This document shows, piece by piece, positions 17,850-26,003 of a DNA stretch of 64,000 nucleotides; the stretch's first letter is position 1, and each line of letters opens with the position of its first letter. The stretch is from assembly GCA_023388075.1 (NCBI GenBank), contig JAEWGX010000002.1:1-64000 (forward strand), written 5' to 3'. This stretch comes from Pseudomonadota bacterium. GTDB taxonomy: Bacteria > Pseudomonadota > Gammaproteobacteria > Burkholderiales > Burkholderiaceae_E. The notes below the pieces were generated by a model. It was not told where the DNA came from and ran no database searches. It saw only the letters and a program-made list of their open reading frames with translations. The position numbers and the translations under genes were made by a program.

Positions 17850-18784
17850 TTGCCCGCTCCCGGCCTGCCTGCGCCGAACGCGGCCAGCGCCGGTTGGGAG
17901 GCCATCGGAAAGCCGAGGCGCTCGCGCGATTCGTAGTAGGCCTGGGCCACCGCGCGCGAGAGCGCGCGCACCCGCGCGATATAGGCGGCCCGCTCGGTCA
18001 CGGAGATCGCGCCGCGCGCATCCAGCAGGTTGAAGGAATGCGAGCACTTCATGACCATCTCGTAGGCCGGCAACGCGAGCTGCGCCTCGATCAGGCGCCG
18101 TGCCTCGCGCTCGTGATCCTGGAAGTGAGCGAACAGCATCGCCGTGTCCGCGTGCTCGAAGTTGTAGGCGGACTGCTCCACCTCGTTCTGGTGGAACACG
18201 TCGCCGTAGGAGATGCCGGGCGCCCACTGCAGGTCGAAGATGCTCTCCACCTTCTGCAGGTACATCGCGAGCCGCTCGATGCCGTAGGTGATCTCGCCGG
18301 TCGTCGGCAGGCACTGCAGCGAGCCGACTTCCTGGAAGTAGGTGAACTGGGTCACCTCCATCCCGTTCAGCCAGACCTCCCAGCCAAGCCCCCAGGCGCC
18401 GAGCGTCGGCGATTCCCAGTCGTCCTCGACGAAGCGGATGTCGTTCTGCTGCGTGTCGATGCCCAGCTCGCGCAGCGACTCCAGATAGAGATCCAGGATG
18501 TCCGGCGGCGCCGGCTTGAGCACCACCTGGTACTGGTAGTAGTGCTGCAGGCGGTTCGGATTCTCGCCGTAGCGGCCGTCCTTCGGCCGGCGGGACGGCT
18601 GCACGTAGGCCGCGCGCCAGGGCTCCGGACCGATCGAGCGCAGAAACGTGGCGGTGTGGAACGTGCCTGCGCCGACCTCCATGTCGAAGGGCTGCAGCAG
18701 GGCGCAGCCCTTCCGGTCCCAGTACGCCTGCAGACGCAGGATGATCTGCTGGAAGCTCGGCGTGGGAGCGGGGTCGGTGGGCAT
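17846..18784 (-). CDS. glyQ: Glycine-tRNA ligase alpha subunit
   Basis: This is the catalytic subunit of the heterotetrameric glycyl-tRNA synthetase. The N terminus reads FQQIILRLQAYWDRKGCALLQ and continues with DMEVGAGTFHTATFLRSIGPEPW, both family signatures. ATG at 18784 gives 312 residues, while the frame is open to 18838. It is followed by glyS with a 4-bp overlap. A gap of about 140 bp separates it from the upstream lnt gene, so it may have its own promoter. Confidence 0.96.
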   Translation of the reverse strand: MPTDPAPTPSFQQIILRLQAYWDRKGCALLQPFDMEVGAGTFHTATFLRSIGPEPWRAAYVQPSRRPKDGRYGENPNRLQHYYQYQVVLKPAPPDILDLYLESLRELGIDTQQNDIRFVEDDWESPTLGAWGLGWEVWLNGMEVTQFTYFQEVGSLQCLPTTGEITYGIERLAMYLQKVESIFDLQWAPGISYGDVFHQNEVEQSAYNFEHADTAMLFAHFQDHEREARRLIEAQLALPAYEMVMKCSHSFNLLDARGAISVTERAAYIARVRALSRAVAQAYYESRERLGFPMASQPALAAFGAGRPGAGK

Positions 18785-18896
18785 GGATGTGCGGCGCAAT
18801 GCGGGGCGGAGAAGCGTGGTCGCGGCAGCGCGCGGCATGTCGCGGCGCTCCTCGCGTCAAGGCGCGATTCTAGCGGGCTTTGGAGTGCCCCCGGTC

Positions 18897-18909
18897 CGGC
18901 TTCGCCGGC
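18897..18909 (-). terminator. Small GC hairpin downstream of lnt
   Basis: CCGGC and GCCGG flank a three-base loop 17 bp past the lnt stop. No T-run follows. This is a weak candidate for a terminator or an mRNA end between lnt and glyQ. Confidence 0.25.
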
Positions 18910-18925
18910 GCGCCCCCGCGGAAGG

Positions 18926-20614
18926 TCAGCGTGGCCCGAAGCGGCCCGGCGCTTCCTTGCGGCTCGCGACCGCCCCGGCCGCGACCAGCAGCAGCGCGAG
19001 GAGCAGGACCGGCCAGTTGCCCGTGCGCGCGTACGGCGTGAGACCGGTGCGGCCCTGGACCGAGACGGCGAGCGCGCCGAGCCGATAGACCGGCAGCGCG
19101 CCGATCACCGAGCCGTCGAAGTCGATCGCGGCGGTGACCCCGGTGTTGGTCGCGCGGATCATCGGCCGCGCGGTCTCGAGCGCGCGCATGCGGGCGATCT
19201 GCAGGTGTTGCGGCAGCGCGTGCGAATCGCCGAACCAGGCGATGTTGCTGACGTTGGCGAGGATGGTCGCGCCGTCCCCGCCCCGCAGCGACGGCAGCAA
19301 CTCCTCGCCGAACGCGTCCTCGTAGCAGATGTTGAAGGCGATGCGCTGTCCCCGTACCTGGAAGGGCGCCTGGTCCGGGCCGCCCCGCCCGAAGTCACCG
19401 AGCGGAATGCGCATCAGGTCGACGAACCAGCGGAACCCCGGCGGCACGAACTCGCCGAAGGGCACCAGGTGGCGCTTGTCGTAGCGGGCCGACGGCGCGA
19501 AGCCGCGCGGCGACGCGCTCTGCCGGTCGAAGAGGAGCACGCTGTTGCTGAGGGTCGGCTGGCCGCGCGCATCGACGCTCGGCATCGGCAGGCCGATCGC
19601 GACCGCGGTGCCGGTCTCGGTGACGAAGCGCTGCAGCTGCAGCGCCAGCTCGGGCGGCGTCGACGCCCAGGGCACCGTCCAGGCGGTCTCCGGCATCACC
19701 ACCAGGCCGGTCGGTTCCGCTTGCGTGAGCTCGAGGTAGCGCTGCATCGCCTGGCGAGCCATCTCCGGCTCGAACTTCATCTGCTGCGGCACGTTGCCCT
19801 GGAGCAGCCGGATCGGCAGCGGCTCGCCCACGGGCTCGCTCCACGCGACCGGCCGCAGCGCCTGCCCCGCGCCGAGCAACGCGCCAGCGGCGAGGATCGC
19901 GGCGATGGCAGCCGAGCGCCGCTCCCGGCTTGCCTCGCTCGCCGCCCCTGCAAGGAGCGCGGCCACCAGGCAGGCGATCAGGCCGACGCCGTAGCCGCCG
20001 GCGATCGGGGCGAAGCCGGCGAGCGGGCCGTCCACCTGCGCGTACCCGATCGCGAGCCACGGAAAGCCGGTGAAGAGATGGCCGCGCGCGATCTCGCCCA
20101 GGGTGAGCGTGGCGGCGAAGAGCGCGGCGAAGGCGAACGATCCGGGGAACGCCCACGCAGCCGCGGGGATGGACCCGGCGGGCCGGCCGAGAGGTATCGG
20201 CGCCGCGCCCCGAGGGCGCCAGAGGCGGGCGCTCGCCCAGGCGGCCGCGGCAGGGAAGAGACCGAGGTAGCCAGCGAAGAGCACGAGCGCGAGCAGGGCG
20301 AGGGGGGCCGGCATCAGGCCGTAGGTATGCATGCTCACGTAGAGCCACCCCACGCCGGCCAGGAACCAGCCGAAGCCGAACGCGCCCCCGGCAAGCGCGA
20401 GGTCGCCGGAAGTGCCCGGCCGCAGCGCCAGGCGACGGACCAGCGCGGCAAGGCCGGCCAGCACGGCGAGCTGGGCCCACCACCTTCCCCACGGCGCGAA
20501 GGTCGCGGCATGGAGCAGCCCGAGTGCCAGGGCCAGCAGCGATGCCTGCAGGCGGGCCGATCCGCGCGCGCGCCGCGAGAGGACCGCGCCGACGCCGGCG
20601 CCTGCCTCAGGCAT
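18926..20614 (-). CDS. lnt: Apolipoprotein N-acyltransferase Lnt
   Basis: Lnt adds the third acyl chain to the N-terminal cysteine of lipoproteins in the inner membrane. The 562-residue protein has several N-terminal transmembrane helices followed by a nitrilase-like periplasmic domain. The catalytic triad is seen as Glu in PETAWTVPW, Lys in YDKRHLVPFGE and Cys in FNICYEDAFG. It overlaps the end of ybeY by 8 bp. In most relatives corC lies between ybeY and lnt; it is missing here. Confidence 0.95.
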   Translation of the reverse strand: MPEAGAGVGAVLSRRARGSARLQASLLALALGLLHAATFAPWGRWWAQLAVLAGLAALVRRLALRPGTSGDLALAGGAFGFGWFLAGVGWLYVSMHTYGLMPAPLALLALVLFAGYLGLFPAAAAWASARLWRPRGAAPIPLGRPAGSIPAAAWAFPGSFAFAALFAATLTLGEIARGHLFTGFPWLAIGYAQVDGPLAGFAPIAGGYGVGLIACLVAALLAGAASEASRERRSAAIAAILAAGALLGAGQALRPVAWSEPVGEPLPIRLLQGNVPQQMKFEPEMARQAMQRYLELTQAEPTGLVVMPETAWTVPWASTPPELALQLQRFVTETGTAVAIGLPMPSVDARGQPTLSNSVLLFDRQSASPRGFAPSARYDKRHLVPFGEFVPPGFRWFVDLMRIPLGDFGRGGPDQAPFQVRGQRIAFNICYEDAFGEELLPSLRGGDGATILANVSNIAWFGDSHALPQHLQIARMRALETARPMIRATNTGVTAAIDFDGSVIGALPVYRLGALAVSVQGRTGLTPYARTGNWPVLLLALLLVAAGAVASRKEAPGRFGPR

Positions 20615-21041
20615 ACGGATCGGCGATGCCGAAGCGGTGCAGGATCGCCACCTCGCGCGCCTCCATGTGGCTTGCCTGTGGCTCCCGCTCGTGGTCGTGC
20701 CCCTGGGCGTGCAGGACGCCGTGCACGACGAGGTGCGCGAGGTGGTCGATCTCGCGCTTGCGCTGCGCGAGTGCCTCCGCCCGGACCACCGGCAGGCACA
20801 CCACGATGTCGGCGCGAGTCACCGGTTCGCTCTCGTAGGGAAAGGTCAGCACGTTGGTGGGACGGTCTTTGTCGCGATAGTGCCGATTCAGCTCGCGACC
20901 CTCGGCCGCGCCGACGAAGCGCAGGACGAGCTCGGCGTCGCGCTCCAGCGCTGCGGCGACCCAGCGTCGTATGCGGCGCCGGTCGGCCGGCAGCGTGCCG
21001 GCATCGGGGTCCGCCTGGATCTGCAGCGAGAGCCGGGGCAT
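20607..21041 (-). CDS. ybeY: Endoribonuclease YbeY (16S rRNA maturation)
   Basis: YbeY is a zinc-dependent endoribonuclease for 16S rRNA 3'-end maturation and 70S quality control. The signature HLVVHGVLHAQGHDH gives the three histidine zinc ligands (H3xH5xGH). The chosen ATG at 21041 is preceded by AAGGA at six bases and gives 144 residues; a GTG at 21089 is in frame but has a weaker site. It lies between phoH and lnt, the standard order. Confidence 0.95.
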   Translation of the reverse strand: MPRLSLQIQADPDAGTLPADRRRIRRWVAAALERDAELVLRFVGAAEGRELNRHYRDKDRPTNVLTFPYESEPVTRADIVVCLPVVRAEALAQRKREIDHLAHLVVHGVLHAQGHDHEREPQASHMEAREVAILHRFGIADPYA

Positions 21042-21096
21042 CGGACGTCCTTGCCTCGGGATCCGGACAGACGCCTCGGCGCTGCTCACGGATGCT

Positions 21097-22131
21097 TCAA
21101 TGCTTGTCCGCGGGCGCGGTCTTGTGATGGCGCTCGTAGGCTTCGACGATGCGCGCCACCAGCGGGTGGCGTACCACGTCGCTGCTGTCGAAGCGGGTGA
21201 ACGCGACGCCGCGCATCTTGCGCAGGATCCGCTCGGCCTGCACCAGGCCGCTCGGTTGCCCGGACGGCAGGTCGATCTGGGTCACGTCGCCGGTGATCAC
21301 CGCCTTCGAGCCGAAACCGATGCGGGTGAGGAACATCTTCATCTGCTCGGGCGTGGTGTTCTGCGCCTCGTCCAGGATGATGAAGGAGTTGCTGAGCGTG
21401 CGGCCGCGCATGTAGGCAAGCGGGGCGATCTCGATCTGCTGGCGCTCGAACAGCTTGGCGACGCGGTCGTAGCCGAGCAGGTCGTTCAGGGCATCCTGCA
21501 GCGGCCGCAGGTACGGATCCACCTTCTGGCTCAGGTCGCCGGGCAGGAAGCCGAGCCGCTCACCGGCTTCCACCGCGGGGCGGGTCAGCACGATCCGCTG
21601 GACCGCGTCGCGCTCCAGGGCGTCCGTGGCACAGGCGACCGCAAGGAACGTCTTGCCGGTGCCGGCCGGCCCGATGCCGAAGGTCAGGTCGTGATCGAGG
21701 ATGCTTCGCAGGTAGAGGCGCTGGTTCTTCGAGCGCCCCTGCAGGTCGCCCTTGCGCGTGTGCAGCACCGGCCCTTCGGCCACCTGGCCGACTTCCCCGG
21801 AGGGCACGTCGACCGGCGGCAGGCCGTTGGCGCGGGCTGCGGCAGCCGATTCCTCGCGCACGGCGTTCTTCATCTCGATGGCACTCAACTGGATGTCTTC
21901 CCGGGACAGCGGCGACGAGGCCGACTGGTAGAAGCGGCGCAGCAGCGTCGCGGCCTGGCGAGGGGCCGTGCCTTCGCCTTCGATCGTGAATGTTTCTCCG
22001 CGCCGGGAAATGCGTACGTCGAGGTTGGCCTCGATCAGGCGCAGGTTCTGGTCGACAGCGCCGCAGAGGTTTGCGAGCCGATTGTTGTCGATGTCAGCGG
22101 GGGCGAAGCGGGCGGTGGTCGATCTTGCCAA
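21097..22131 (-). CDS. PhoH-family ATPase (PhoH-like protein)
   Basis: This is a cytoplasmic P-loop ATPase of the PhoH family, related to the helicase core and usually encoded just before ybeY. The Walker A motif is GPAGTGKTFLA and the Walker B is IILDEAQNTT; the N-terminal region resembles the single-strand nucleic-acid binding extension of PhoH-like proteins. The product has 344 residues. It follows the FecR-type gene by 12 bp, so it should be transcribed with the inserted pair and miaB. Its exact role in RNA metabolism is not settled. Confidence 0.93.
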   Translation of the reverse strand: MARSTTARFAPADIDNNRLANLCGAVDQNLRLIEANLDVRISRRGETFTIEGEGTAPRQAATLLRRFYQSASSPLSREDIQLSAIEMKNAVREESAAAARANGLPPVDVPSGEVGQVAEGPVLHTRKGDLQGRSKNQRLYLRSILDHDLTFGIGPAGTGKTFLAVACATDALERDAVQRIVLTRPAVEAGERLGFLPGDLSQKVDPYLRPLQDALNDLLGYDRVAKLFERQQIEIAPLAYMRGRTLSNSFIILDEAQNTTPEQMKMFLTRIGFGSKAVITGDVTQIDLPSGQPSGLVQAERILRKMRGVAFTRFDSSDVVRHPLVARIVEAYERHHKTAPADKH

Positions 22132-22143
22132 GGTGTCGTGGTG

Positions 22144-24594
22144 TCAGCGACGATGGAATACGGCGACCCCGTTGATTGTATCCCCGCCGCCCGGCTTGCC
22201 CACGGAATAGCCCATCCCCATGCTGGCGGCGTTCGGGCCGTAGAACCCGCCGTCGACTTTCGCCTGGCAATCACCGCCGGCGCATTGCAGGCGGTCTCCG
22301 CCGCCCACCGACGAGACGCCGAGCGTGCCGCTGAAGCTCGTCCGGCCCGTCATGCGGATCTGGCTGTTTCCGATCGCCACCAGCCGGCCGTTGTCGTCCA
22401 CGCGGGCGCCGTTGCTGAACACCTGGTAGTGCTCGCCGGACTGGAACGTGATGTCGCCCCGCAACCCGATCCGGGTGTCCTGCCCGGCGGCGAACTGCAC
22501 CAGTCCCTGCCCGGTGAAGGTCCCCGGGGAGACTGCGCCGCTCGCGAAGGTAGGGGCGGTGGCGCCCGCAACGGTGTAGTAGGCGGTGCCGCTGGTCGGC
22601 ATGGCGACAGTCGGCACCCCCACCAGATAGTGAACGCCGTTGTTGGCGCCGAGGTGACGGTTGGATTGCAGTCCGATCACGGTGACCCGGGCGGTGCCGT
22701 TGACCCATCGGCCCCAGGCGACATCCGCCGTATGGCCAGCCTCCGCCACCGAGGCGGTGCCGCGGGAGATGCAAAGGATCGTCGGGCACAGGCCGATCGA
22801 CTCGAGCCGGTACTCGCTGTCCAGATGGACGTGAGCGTTCGCCGCATCGAGGTTCACGTCCAGCCATGGGGATTGGAGCGTTCGAACCGAAACCCGTGCC
22901 GCCGAGTTCAGTCCCGGCGTCAGCACCGGCGGTGGGTCGTCGTCTCCACCGCCGCCGTCGTTGCCGCCACCGTCGTTGCCGCCACCGTCGTTGCCGCCGC
23001 CGTCGTTGCCGCCACCGTCGTTGCCGCCGCCGTCGTTGCCGCCGCCGACGTTGCCGCCGCCGTCGTTGCCGCCGCTGTCGTTGCCGCCGCCGTCGTTGCC
23101 GCCGCCGTCGTTGCCGCCGCCGTCGTCGTCGTCGACACCTCCCGGTCCCGGTTGGCACGCGAGATCGCGGCAGCCGCCGGCCGCGACCACGACGATCGGC
23201 TTGCCGTCGGGTCCGCGTTGCTCACCGGCGCCGGGCGCGTTGCCGATCGGCGTGGCGATCGTGCCATCGCCGGAGGGGGAGAGGACGTCACTGGCGATCG
23301 GGCCGCCAGAGCCGGGCCCATCCGCTTCCTCGTCGTCTTCCGCGCCGCCGTTGCTGCCGCCCTGCGCGACCGCTTTCGGCTGGGCGGTCGGCCGGTTGAA
23401 ATCCAAGGGGGCGGGGTCGGTTCGCCCGCCGTCCGGGTCGCGACCAACCGAGGATCCGTCAGCCGGGAGCCCGCCAGCCGAGGGTCCGCCGGCCGAGGGG
23501 TCACCCACCGCGCGGAGCGGCGTATCCGAGGTGTCGGCACCGGCGTGCCCGGGGGTGACGGCGCCGGGAGCCGAGCCCGGCATGGTGTCCGCCGCCGGCG
23601 ACGTGCCGTCGTCCGCCTTCGGTGCGCTTTCGCGCGATCCCGGCGAAGCGTCGGAACCGGTCCGCCCGGACTTGGGGGGCGCGGTCCGGGCTCGGGGATC
23701 GACCTGGGCCGGCACGGCCGCCGCGACCACGTAGGCGGGGGATGCGGAATCACCTTGCGAGGCGAGCGGGCCGCGGCGCCAGTCGTCGACGACGCCGGGT
23801 GGCAGGCCTTCGCCGAACTCGCGCGGCGCCTGCTGGTTGCGAGCGCGCGGGCCGCCCGGTACCGGACCCGTCTGCGCGAGCCGGGTCGCTCCTTGATCGA
23901 AGCGTGACGGCGCCGTGCTGAGCGTGGGCCGCTCGCTGGTCGGGACGGGTACGGACGACGGGCCGGCCACGTAGGTGGCACCGCCGGCAGCCACTTCGGT
24001 CGATCCCGCCGCGTTGTACACGACCACGCGCCCGGCGCTCACTGCCACCCGCAGTCCCGGCGTCCGGCCAGGATGGCAAGCGGGATCGCACACGGTTTCC
24101 TCGGCAACGAACTCGGTGCCGCGGATGCCGATGTTCGCGGTCGGGGTCGACATGCGGTAGTCGTCCGGCTCGCGCTTGCCGATCGCTCCCGAAATGGTCC
24201 GCAGCGCTCCGCGTACCAGGAAGAAGAAGCCGCGCTGCGCGTCGGCGTCGAAGCGGTAGTCGTCAATGCGAAACTCGCTGCGCGGCTGCAGCGACAACAG
24301 GGACCCGTCGCTGAATGCCACTTGCACGCGTCCGTCGACCCCCGTGACGAGCGCATCGCCGCCGGCGACCACCGTGCCGATTTCGGGAACGAGGGTGCGA
24401 ACCGGTTGGCCGGGCGTCGACCGTACCAGCGTCACTTGTCCGGTCACGAGGATCAGCCGGCCCTCGTTGGCGAACGCGATGCCGCAGGCAGCCAGCCATC
24501 CGAGAACGATGAGCAGGGCGCGCGCGATGCGCGTCCCGGGCAGGGCGCCGGCGCGCGCGCGATGCGGTCCCACGGCCCCCGGGGCGGGCGACAT
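22144..24594 (-). CDS. Exported FecR-domain protein with (GGGND)n repeat and TbpB-like C-terminal barrel
   Basis: An 816-residue exported protein. The N-terminal hydrophobic stretch ends in LAAC (lipobox-like, Cys37), with an alternative signal peptidase I site after IAFA. Residues about 46-195 form a FecR domain (GTVVAGGDALVTG, FSDGSLLSLQP, TANIGIRGTEF). A Pro/Ala/Gly-rich disordered region follows, then eleven GGGND-type units plus a degenerate one at residues 488-550. The C-terminal domain ends in VDGGFYGPNAASMG and GVAVFHRR, resembling the TbpB beta-barrel signature. It starts 2 bp after the neighbouring barrel gene. I infer a surface protein or lipoprotein exported by that neighbour; this is not proven. 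Confidence 0.72.
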   Translation of the reverse strand: MSPAPGAVGPHRARAGALPGTRIARALLIVLGWLAACGIAFANEGRLILVTGQVTLVRSTPGQPVRTLVPEIGTVVAGGDALVTGVDGRVQVAFSDGSLLSLQPRSEFRIDDYRFDADAQRGFFFLVRGALRTISGAIGKREPDDYRMSTPTANIGIRGTEFVAEETVCDPACHPGRTPGLRVAVSAGRVVVYNAAGSTEVAAGGATYVAGPSSVPVPTSERPTLSTAPSRFDQGATRLAQTGPVPGGPRARNQQAPREFGEGLPPGVVDDWRRGPLASQGDSASPAYVVAAAVPAQVDPRARTAPPKSGRTGSDASPGSRESAPKADDGTSPAADTMPGSAPGAVTPGHAGADTSDTPLRAVGDPSAGGPSAGGLPADGSSVGRDPDGGRTDPAPLDFNRPTAQPKAVAQGGSNGGAEDDEEADGPGSGGPIASDVLSPSGDGTIATPIGNAPGAGEQRGPDGKPIVVVAAGGCRDLACQPGPGGVDDDDGGGNDGGGNDGGGNDSGGNDGGGNVGGGNDGGGNDGGGNDGGGNDGGGNDGGGNDGGGGDDDPPPVLTPGLNSAARVSVRTLQSPWLDVNLDAANAHVHLDSEYRLESIGLCPTILCISRGTASVAEAGHTADVAWGRWVNGTARVTVIGLQSNRHLGANNGVHYLVGVPTVAMPTSGTAYYTVAGATAPTFASGAVSPGTFTGQGLVQFAAGQDTRIGLRGDITFQSGEHYQVFSNGARVDDNGRLVAIGNSQIRMTGRTSFSGTLGVSSVGGGDRLQCAGGDCQAKVDGGFYGPNAASMGMGYSVGKPGGGDTINGVAVFHRR
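22945..23133. repeat. 15-bp tandem repeat encoding (GGGND)n in the FecR protein
   Basis: Eleven 15-bp units plus degenerate ends encode GGGND, with one SGGND and one GGGNV variant, flanked by aspartate runs on both sides. The frame is preserved throughout. Such arrays change copy number by slippage without breaking the frame. The product is flexible and acidic, suited to a stalk or to calcium binding. Confidence 0.92.
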
Positions 24595-24596
24595 GA

Positions 24597-26003
24597 TCAG
24601 AACCTGTAGCGGACCGTCACCATCACCTGGGTCCGGCGAAAGTCGCTCGGCGCAAGGGTCGACGAGTTGTCCGTGTGGATGACCTGCGGCCCGAACGACA
24701 GCCCGCGGCCCAGCTCGCGCTCGGCGCCGAGGCGGATCTCGAGTTGCCGATCGCGACGGCGGATGCCGAAGAAGCCGTCGGCGCCGTCGTGGCTGCGCCG
24801 CTCGTAGCCGATTCCAGCCGAGCCGCGCCAGCCGGCGCCGAGGCCGCGGCTCGCCGCGAGCCTCACGCCGTGCAGGTCGAAGGAAAGCTCTTCGATTTCG
24901 CGGCGCGACGACTCGCGGCCGGCGTAGAGATTGCCCACCAGCACGGTCCGGCCCTGATCCTGCAGGCCGCGCACCAGGGTGGCGCCATAGACCTGGCGGC
25001 GCGCGTCGCGCACGTGCTGGCCTGCGAAGCCGAGGTCGAAGAGCTGCGCGTAGGCGCCCACCTGCGTACGGTCGTCGACGTCACGCTGCCACTGCCCGAG
25101 CAGGCCCTTGGCCGTGCGGAACGACTTGCCGTCGAGGTGAAGCTGCTGCAACTGGACGCTCATCGAGTAACGGTCCCGCCCGTGCGTGCGTGCCAGGCCG
25201 CCGGATACTTCGACGGCCCCCAGGTCGTTATTGTGCTGGCTCGCGTTGCTTCGTTGGCTCAGCTGCGAGCCGATCGTCCACTCGGTCTGGCCGTCGATCG
25301 GTGCCGTGTAGTGGAGTTGGCCGCTCAACTCATGAAAGGCGCTTTCCTGGGGACGACTGGCGTCCGTGGGGATGAGCGCGAGGCCGTCGCCCAGGACCCA
25401 TTCGTCGAGGCTGCTGCCGAAGTTGACGTTGTCGTCATGGCCGATCGCGGCCTCGACCGACGCGCGCCAGCGTCGCTGCGGCCGGTCCGTGCTCGCGACG
25501 ATCTCGAGATAGCGGCGGATGGTGTCCTGCACTTCCGGCGGCAGGTCCGCGCGGGCCACCGCCTCGAACTCCCGCTTCGCGGCCTCGGTCTCCCGCAGCG
25601 CGAGGAAGGCGCGGGCGATCTCCGCGCGCGCGAGCGTGTGGTCGGGCGCGTGCGCGAGCACGCGTTCCAGCGCGAGCACCGCCTGCGACGGCCGGCCACT
25701 GTCGAGCGCGGCGATGCCGAGCAGGTAGTTGAAGTCCTCGGCGTTGCTGTAGTCGGCGGTGTGCGGCTCGAGCAGCGCATAGGCCGCCTGCGGATCGCCC
25801 CGCTGCAGGTGGGTTCGGGCCTGCTGGAGCAGCTCGCGCAGCGCGAGCAGGGAAGGACCGGTGGCGGCCGACGCATCGTCCGCAGGCCCAGGCTGCGCGG
25901 GAACGGATGGAACCGCCTGGGCCGGCCGGCCGGGCTGCGCCTGCGCGACCGCGCCCGTGCCCGCAAGCGCGATGGCGAGGAGCAGGACGGAAGGGCGCGT
26001 CAA
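24597..26003 (-). CDS. TPR plus outer-membrane barrel protein, Slam-like (SLAM/DUF560 family)
   Basis: The 468-residue protein has a signal peptide (MTRPSVLLLAIALAG to AQAQ), a Pro/Ala linker, a TPR-like helical region (about residues 50-165, with YLLGIAALDSGRPSQAV) and a C-terminal barrel. The barrel opens with AAIGHDDNVNF, the motif typical of the surface lipoprotein assembly modifier barrel, and ends in the outer-membrane signature VRYRF. The likely start is a TTG at 26003 overlapping the miaB stop (TTGA), since it begins exactly at the signal peptide. It precedes the FecR/TbpB-like gene. Slam proteins move lipoproteins to the cell surface; the same role is inferred here. Confidence 0.72.
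   Translation of the reverse strand: MTRPSVLLLAIALAGTGAVAQAQPGRPAQAVPSVPAQPGPADDASAATGPSLLALRELLQQARTHLQRGDPQAAYALLEPHTADYSNAEDFNYLLGIAALDSGRPSQAVLALERVLAHAPDHTLARAEIARAFLALRETEAAKREFEAVARADLPPEVQDTIRRYLEIVASTDRPQRRWRASVEAAIGHDDNVNFGSSLDEWVLGDGLALIPTDASRPQESAFHELSGQLHYTAPIDGQTEWTIGSQLSQRSNASQHNNDLGAVEVSGGLARTHGRDRYSMSVQLQQLHLDGKSFRTAKGLLGQWQRDVDDRTQVGAYAQLFDLGFAGQHVRDARRQVYGATLVRGLQDQGRTVLVGNLYAGRESSRREIEELSFDLHGVRLAASRGLGAGWRGSAGIGYERRSHDGADGFFGIRRRDRQLEIRLGAERELGRGLSFGPQVIHTDNSSTLAPSDFRRTQVMVTVRYRF

Noticed and set aside
15033..17936. A 967-codon plus-strand frame opposite gmhB and glyS
   Set aside because: It is a shadow of glyS and gmhB; codon pattern and composition show no protein family.
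18926..21127. Long plus-strand open frames opposite lnt and ybeY
   Set aside because: They are shadows of conserved genes with highly charged low-complexity translations.
22945..23133. CRISPR-like array
   Set aside because: The 15-bp units are contiguous with no spacers and stay in frame within a gene, so this is a coding minisatellite.
22961..23734. Plus-strand frame starting with a (PPPSL)n repeat
   Set aside because: It is the reverse complement of the GGGND repeat in the FecR protein; the minus-strand protein has a signal peptide and domains, this one has none.
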